A stretch of 64,000 nt of DNA from Sitta carolinensis (Eukaryota; Chordata; Aves; Passeriformes; Sittidae), in assembly GCA_032173965.1 (NCBI GenBank), contig CM063289.1:25445690-25509689 (forward strand). Direction: 5' to 3'. A model generated the notes under the pieces. That model was given only the letters and a program-made list of their open reading frames with translations. It was not told the DNA's origin and made no database searches. Below are positions 57,801 through 64,000 of the stretch, one piece after another. Each line of letters begins with the position of its first letter. Positions within the stretch are counted from its first letter, which is position 1. Made by a program: the position numbers and the translations under genes.

Positions 57801-60501
57801 CTGTGTTACAACAGTCTCCCTCCCCTACCTATTTTGTATAGGCTCCTCATGCTTTTGTAGATTTTGGTTCTGATCCTACATTTTACTGCAATAGCCCTTT
57901 ACACCTCAGACCAACGGCAGCTGGAAGAGGGGCAGCACCTGCCCCAAATGTCCCAGCGTGCCGCACCACTCAGGCTGAGAGCAGCACAGGAACTGATACA
58001 AGGGAGCTCTGACTTCAAAACCAAACACACACAACATCAGTCCAAGTACCCACGAGGAGGCTGGGAAAGCACAATACAGCACTGCACTGGTTTAGAGGCT
58101 TTCAGAGGCTTCCAGAGGCCTCAGATGATCACAAAACTGGTTCAAATGGCAGCCACGCACTGAAACCAATTTTTTCACCTTCATCTGAACCTCCACTTAT
58201 GCTCAGTGCTATGCTAAATGACAGTACAGCAGTATGTATTGTGGCATAGAAGCTTATCTAGATCTTGTATTTAAGCAACAGTGAGCCCTTCACCCAACTG
58301 GAATCCTTGAGGAAGTAATGGTCTTTGAACTGCTCCATACCAGCTGCAAACCAGTTCACAAACCACAGCGAAAGCAAACACATCTTCTACCAGTATTCTT
58401 ATGATTCCCCAGCATCCAGCACCTTCCCTACTGAAAGAAACCTGCTGAAAATCACGACTTCAGGAAAGCTGTCAAGAACACAGCCACACTCAGTGGACTG
58501 AGTCACAATCGTTTGTAACACAAAACTGACTCCAGACTGCCGTGTCAAGCTTTGCTGACACCAAAAACTAAAACCTGAATGTTACTTCTTGCTGGCAGTA
58601 GTATTTCACGCATCAAGAGAAATTAAAATAAAATCTAAGAACATCTGATAAATTGGGTTTTTTTCCAAAGACTTGCTGAAACCTTAGAACCAAAATTACA
58701 AGCCAAGGATACAGTATGAATACACATGCATGTATGCATGTATTTCTGTGAAAATAAAAAAATAGAGTAAAAATTAAATTCATGTGCATTGTTACAAAAT
58801 TCAGGGGTTTGCACCTCTAAGTAAAACAATTTATCAAGCAATATACAAAATAGTCTTAATGTGCCAAAAGCACCAGAAATGTTGACTTCCACTGGATTGC
58901 TTCCATTGTGCAAATTAATCCACTAAGTAAATTGCAGGATCCTTCTTTCTAGGAGTTCTCACTACAAGCCAGTACCGGTATTGCATTATTTCACTAAGAC
59001 AGTGACAAAAATAAACTGAATTTAGTAGAAATACTTTGTAAAGTTTAAAAAGCCAGGAGTGCAACTTGAACACAGAATATACTCTCAGTCAGTCAAACTG
59101 CCTTACGGTATCTGAATAGACAATCCTGAACCACGACTGACAAGCACATCCACAAGACAGTTAAGAGGAGCTCCTCAGGAATATCCTGCTTTCAAGTAGG
59201 ACACAGGGAAATCCTGCCCCCCTTTCTTTCTCCCCATTCCAGCAATTCCCTTCAGAGGAAGAACCAGATAAATGCCCTGCACAGTGCAGGTGTCCTGTGG
59301 CTTCCAGCAGTCTCTTTACCACTGCAAGCTGAGGTATGAGAAGAAAGTCCCAGCTGTCCTCTGTGCAAGAACATAACAGAGGAGGAACTTTCTGATCCCT
59401 CTGTGTCTATCTTCTGGGAACATATCCCAATATATGTTCTGGGAAAAGGTAATTTTATCACAAAATTAATTCTATGAAGGTTTTCACTAAAGTTAAGTAG
59501 AAAAATGATTAAAAAAAGCTCATTGCAAAATTGGTTATTTGTAAAAGAGACCTCTTACTCCTAATATAGCATCTTCTGCCAGGTACTGTAATTAAGTCAG
59601 AGTTCCATGGTTGGTTTACTTTTCTTGTCACGGAAATAATTATGTCATAACTATCTGGGCTTAGACTATCCAAAAAGCAACCACTGAAACTGGGAGCACA
59701 AGTCAAAACCATAAACATGTATCGTCTGTTTTCAAACAAATGCAACGACCCCTGAATCCAGGGCACAGTGCTTAGGAAGCCAAGTGACGTGGAGGTAACA
59801 CAGATATAAAAAAAAAATTATTAGAGCCATACTTAGATACAAGTATCTTTTTAATATACTAATCTTCCTTAGTTTAAATCCGATTATATTGTTTCTCTCT
59901 GTGTTACAAGCTCATCCTCCTTTGATATACCCAGAAACAATCTGAAAAGCCAGAAGGCCTCAGGTAATATGACACATTCAGCCAACTGGCAAATTGCAAT
60001 ATATTGCAAAAGCAGCAAAGTCGTTCAGCTGTATTTGTATACAAAATAAGCCAACAAAAGAGCACAACCACGTCGGCGAAGGGATGCCTGGGTGACACTC
60101 CAGGCAGATCGTAATCCACGGAAAGGAGAACCCCTCACGGCGGAGCGGGCACGGCTCTCGAGGGCAGCCCCGCACACGGGGCATTTCCCCGCGGGCCTCA
60201 GCGGCTGCGGTGGTCTCTCCCCCCCCGCATTATTTAATTCCACAGGGCGTGCGAACAACAAACCGCAGGCAGCGGCTCCGGCCCGGATGCGCCCTGGGGG
60301 CAGCCCCGGCCCCCCGCTGACCTTGGGGCGGCCCCCGCGCCGCGGCCCCCGGCGCTTCCCCCGCCCGGCGCGGGGCCCGAGGCCGCGGCGGGGCCGTCGA
60401 GGCGGGGCAGCGCTGGGGCGGGGGGCGCGGACAGGACCCCCCGAGCCCGCCTCCCCCCGGGCCGCCGTCCCCGGCCGCGGGGAGCCCCCGGGTCCCGGTA
60501 C
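51828..60501 (-). other. TUT4 intron 1, 8.7 kb
   Basis: Large first intron, AT-rich except for the minisatellite at 53806-54460. I see no coding exon. An alternative promoter could lie near the GC-rich patch but is not shown by the sequence. Confidence 0.55.
53806..54460. repeat. 30-bp G-rich minisatellite, about 20 copies, in TUT4 intron 1
   Basis: Tandem copies of GGGGCTCGGGGGGCGCAGCC plus GGGAGGGCCC, very homogeneous in the middle and shorter or variant at the right end (54260-54460). The plus strand is packed with G3-G6 runs; the TUT4 transcript (minus) would be C-rich. All frames on both strands stay open for 200-290 codons because the unit is 30 bp and stop-poor; these are not genes. 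Confidence 0.95.
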
Positions 60502-60630
60502 CTGTGTGCGGCGCTAGCGGAGCCGGCGCGGCGCCCCCGCCATGCCCGGCTGCGGCTGCTGCAGGCCCCGACGGCAGCGGCTCAGTCCGGCCCGGCCGCC
60601 ATGTCAGCGGCGCGGTGCATTGTGGGGCGA
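60502..60630 (-). promoter_or_regulatory. TUT4: TUT4 noncoding exon 1 and CpG-island promoter
   Basis: The minus-strand donor CGCACACAG|GTACCG (exon edge 60502) lies in a CpG island of about 60.1-60.85 kb. It is the only good donor in a promoter-like context upstream of exon 2. Minus-strand GACATGGCGGCC (YY1/ETS-like) and plus-strand GTGCATTGTGGGG (60615-60627) resemble common housekeeping promoter sites. No TATA box is seen. The transcription start and the upper limit are estimates. Confidence 0.55.
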
Positions 60631-63600
60631 AGGCGGGCGGGAGCGCCCCGAGGGCGGCGGCGCTGCGGGGCGGCGGCGGCGGCGGGTCCCGGGCCGGGCA
60701 CGGTGCCCGCACTGCCCCGGGCCTGCCGGGGAGCCCCCCGTGCCTCGGAGCCTCCCCCTTGCTGAGCGGGCAACGCGCCCCCTCCCCGTCTGCCGCGGCG
60801 TTCAGGGCCTCCCTCCCCCAATGCCACAGCGGCAAGCGGGGGTGACGGAATAAACAGCGTATTTTTTTGTCTTAATTACCCCCAACAACCATCCTAATTT
60901 TTCTCTTGTTTCTCTTCCCAGGCCTCTTGTTATGTATAAAATCAGCAAGGCTGGAAGAGACCTTTAAGATCTGCCAGTCCAACCGTGCACGCAGCGCTGC
61001 CACTGTGTCCCCACAGCCGCTAAACCCACAGCACCCAGCGCCGGGTCCGGACGCCCCCTAAACACCTCCAGCGGTGGTGACTCCGTAGGGCAGCCTATTC
61101 AATGCCTCACCACCCTAACGGGGGACAATTTTTTTCTTAGTGTTTAATCCGAATCTCCCCTGTCTCAGCACAGAACGATTTCCTCTGGTCCTCCCCCTGC
61201 AGGCTCGGCACAAGGGGCCGGTCGCTCCTCAGTGCGCCCTCCTGTCAGCAGAGCGATGAGGCGTCTGCTGCCCAGGCCCGGCGGGGCAGGGCAGGGCTCG
61301 CTGGGGCCCGGGCCTTGGTGCCCGCTTCCCCCGGGCTCCTCCCTGCTCCTGTGCTCGGGGGAGAAGGGCGGCTGTGCTCCGGGGACCGGGGGATGACTCC
61401 AGCCTCCTGACCTGGGCTGGGAAGCTGGCCCCGGCAGCAGCCAGGGACGGTGGCTTGGCCAGCGTGTCTGCTGGCGGATCCTCAGGTCTCGGGGGAGAAG
61501 AGCCAGCCTGCCGGCTCTTGGCAGTGCTGGATGGTGACCTAAAGGCACTGGCAAGTGCTTGTCTGAGGCAAATCCCTCTGTGATCCAGTACTACCCCTTT
61601 TTGGCAGTGAAATGTCGTGTTGTTGGCACTTCCTAGCCCAGGCTAAGGAGACCTTTCCTGGAAGACAAGGCACGTAAAAGATCGGTGTTGAACTACAAAA
61701 GGGGTTCAAAGGAAACTATTAAAAGTAATATGAATAGTAGTGCTGGAGACACTACCTCAGGGAGTCTGTAGGCAAACAAAAGTTGCAAAATCTGTAATAC
61801 AGGATTCTATAAATACTGACAAGGCATACTTCTGAATCCTTAGAGATAACCTGTTTTTTTGGGTTTGTTTTTATTTGTTTGTTTTTTGGGGTTTTTTTGG
61901 TTCACTTGAAGTTCACACTTTACAAAATTAGGACTGGGTAGCTCAGGGTATTGCTCATGGAGCTCACCTTTAGGGACGTGGACTAGTCCAGGGCAGCAAT
62001 GACAGATACAACAGTGCTGCCATGAGGACAGCTGAGGTTAGCTGGGTGGCAGCCCTAGCCTATTCCAATCTATTTGATGAAGACTTTTCTTAGGTTTACT
62101 AGCCAAAGAGTAAATTGCAGAAGTAACTAGATTACACTTACTGCTGGATACAGTCCTCCTAGATCAACATTGAGACATGCTAGTGAGCAAACACACGCCA
62201 GTTTGCAAACCTGACTGGCATATTTCCTTCAAATAGCTGGATAGACTGCAATATGAACTGCTAGTGCAGTTTGGCTCTGAAAACTTCCACCAGTATAAAG
62301 CCAACAGTCTTTGACACAGTGTCTATCTCTGTGTTCAGGAACAATGCCTCCTTCTTTGCTGATGTTAAAGAATGTTTTATTGCAGGGAGCAATATAGACA
62401 CACGGCACTAAAAGAGGAAGCAGAGTTCTATTGCCAGCGGGCCATTACTTAAAGTATTCCCAATTCAGTGCCAGTGATCAAAAACTTTCAGATTCTGGGC
62501 TCAATTTGTAGGAGAAAATATGACTCTGAAAGCCACTAAATTTTATCTAGAAATCAGAGATGATAATCATAAATCTGTAGGAAGTAGATTTTATGAAGTC
62601 CCTTTTTCTAGAGCAAAACTTGCTTCTTACATTGCAGTATGATGCCTCATTTTTACTCCTATAACCAGCAACTGAAATATCATTCCTCAAAAATGTAAAT
62701 GTGTATTTTAGATTTGTTTTTAATTTTCTGACAAAAAAATATTTTTTTAGAATTTATTAGGGTTTTTAAACCTTTAAAAATGGATATACCATAATAAAGC
62801 CCTGTTCTCTTTCTCCAGATGTGTCTGAAGAAACCCTAAAGCTTCTTTGATAATTTACTTATAAAATGAGGAAAGCCTACTTGACTGTCATCTAACTACA
62901 GCCAGAAAAGTAGTGAGGAAAATATCACTTATCTGCAAAGGACTTCACATTCTCATCACAGTGTAGCTTTCCTGTAGACAGCATGACAGAAGATTTTTCA
63001 TCTATCCATCTATATATTTTTGTAGCATATACATTATTTCTTGGTGTTGGGTGTCTAAACTGAAACACATAAAAAATGTGAAACATCTGAAATGCTTAAA
63101 AACTGTAAATAAGTTTTTCAACTAGCTTTATATGGCTTCTTCCCTTACAGTAATCCCAGTCATGCTTGAATTACCTAAGCAAATTTAATCAAAATGTCAA
63201 AGATCTACCAAAATTCAGGGTTCAAAAAACAAAAACCAAAAACCCCCAAACATAAAGTGAGATTACAAAATGTAATTTGCTCTTCAAAAGATGAATTTCC
63301 ACTATGTCTTGGAGCCACTCTTAGTTGTTTTCTGTAAATCACTGCATTTTTCTTTTCTTTGCCAAGAACTATCAGTCATAGCTGTCCATGGCTATGATTC
63401 TTCTTGGTCCAAGAAGAAATCAATGACTACCAAAAGCTTTCTATTGTTGTTACTTTGTAAGTACAAATGCTTTTCTTCCAGCAGGCATAGTAGCAAACTG
63501 TACAAATGTCATTTTTTTGCAGACAGCCCAAGAATGACGTCAGTGCACTGAGGCAGTGTTTTGGCTCTGAATGTCTGAAGGCTTCGATACCAAACTCAGT

Positions 63601-64000
63601 TCCTGATGCTTTCTGGCTCTTTCTCTCTTGAAAACGCTCCGGTAGTGTGGCTCCTCCTGTCTCACACAGTGAGAGCAGTGGTCTGGCCACTCGCTTCTCA
63701 CCAGCCAGGTGCGTGCAGAGCTGCATCTCCTGCGGGCCTGGCTGATGTGGTGTGTTGGTGATTCTGGTTTTGCTGACTGTGTGCTGTGACTCGTTCGGAG
63801 CACTCGCCACAGTAACCAGTAGCAACCAAACCACTGCTGTCCTTTGACATTACACCGTAGTCACTACATGATATAGTTAGTACACACGAAAAAAAGGGCC
63901 TTTGCAAATCCATCAGAAATCATAACGACATGGTTAAAGCAGGATCTTTAATAACACCAAGGCCATTGCTTTGATCCCTGTATGGGCTATTCACATAAGA
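60631..64000. other. upstream flank of TUT4, no gene recognised
   Basis: A CpG island shoulder (to about 60.85 kb), a CR1 fragment (60948-61195), a GC-rich but featureless stretch (61.2-61.6 kb) and AT-rich sequence to the end. In mammals GPX7 lies next in this direction; I find none of its motifs here. Confidence 0.55.
60948..61195 (-). mobile_element. CR1 LINE 3' fragment (minus orientation)
   Basis: About 250 bp matching avian CR1 in reverse complement: GGCTGGAAGAGACCTTTAAG, AAACACCTCCAGCGGTGGTG, GGCAGCCTATTCAATGCCTC, ACCACCCTAACGG and GATTTCCTCTGGTCC. It is truncated at its 5' end, as usual for CR1, and sits about 320 bp upstream of TUT4 exon 1. Confidence 0.93.

Noticed and set aside
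60092..60853. Several 80-200-codon frames on both strands in the TUT4 CpG island
   Set aside because: High GC makes stops rare; the products are Arg/Ala/Pro/Gly-rich without domains, and they overlap the TUT4 promoter and noncoding exon 1.
63427..63913. Frames up to 135 codons near the right edge, considered as a start of GPX7 or another gene
   Set aside because: None of the glutathione-peroxidase motifs I know is present, nor any signal peptide or splice pattern; left unannotated.

Overview
This is vertebrate nuclear DNA, most likely from a bird. I read it as avian because the interspersed repeats I can recognise are CR1-type LINE fragments, the introns are short (the TUT4 coding region spans about 37 kb), and the intron and promoter DNA carries very GC-rich minisatellites. 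The species cannot be named from this window. The gene order ORC1 - PRPF38A - TUT4 (ZCCHC11) matches the conserved block I know from human chromosome 1p32.

Layout. (1) Positions 1-8.3 kb, minus strand: the 5' two thirds of ORC1, the largest subunit of the origin recognition complex. Ten coding exons run from the start codon to the Walker A exon of the AAA+ domain; the rest of the gene lies left of position 1. (2) 8.3-10.0 kb: a CpG-rich head-to-head promoter region between ORC1 (minus) and PRPF38A (plus), with two GC-rich minisatellites. (3) 10.0-13.7 kb, plus strand: the complete PRPF38A gene, ten coding exons, 312 residues, an RS-tailed spliceosomal protein. (4) 13.7-14.6 kb: a short convergent intergenic stretch. 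(5) 14.6-60.6 kb, minus strand: the complete TUT4 gene, a terminal uridylyltransferase, with 29 coding exons (1626 residues) and a noncoding first exon in a CpG island at about 60.5 kb. Two large minisatellites (45.3-46.5 and 53.8-54.5 kb) and a decayed LINE lie in its introns. (6) 60.6-64.0 kb: upstream flank with a CR1 fragment and no gene I can support.

Exon boundaries were read by eye from GT/AG sites, frame continuity and homology. The summed coding lengths support them: PRPF38A is 939 nt (312 codons plus stop), TUT4 is 4881 nt (1626 codons plus stop), and the ORC1 part is 1737 nt (579 complete codons ending in phase 0). Comparisons with human proteins are from memory and need checking.

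The three genes work in different processes: origin licensing (ORC1), spliceosome activation (PRPF38A) and RNA 3' uridylation (TUT4). ORC1 and PRPF38A probably share a promoter. I found no CRISPR, prokaryotic system, tRNA or rRNA, and no convincing new gene system. The most unusual parts are the four GC-rich minisatellites, one of them directly inside the shared ORC1/PRPF38A promoter.
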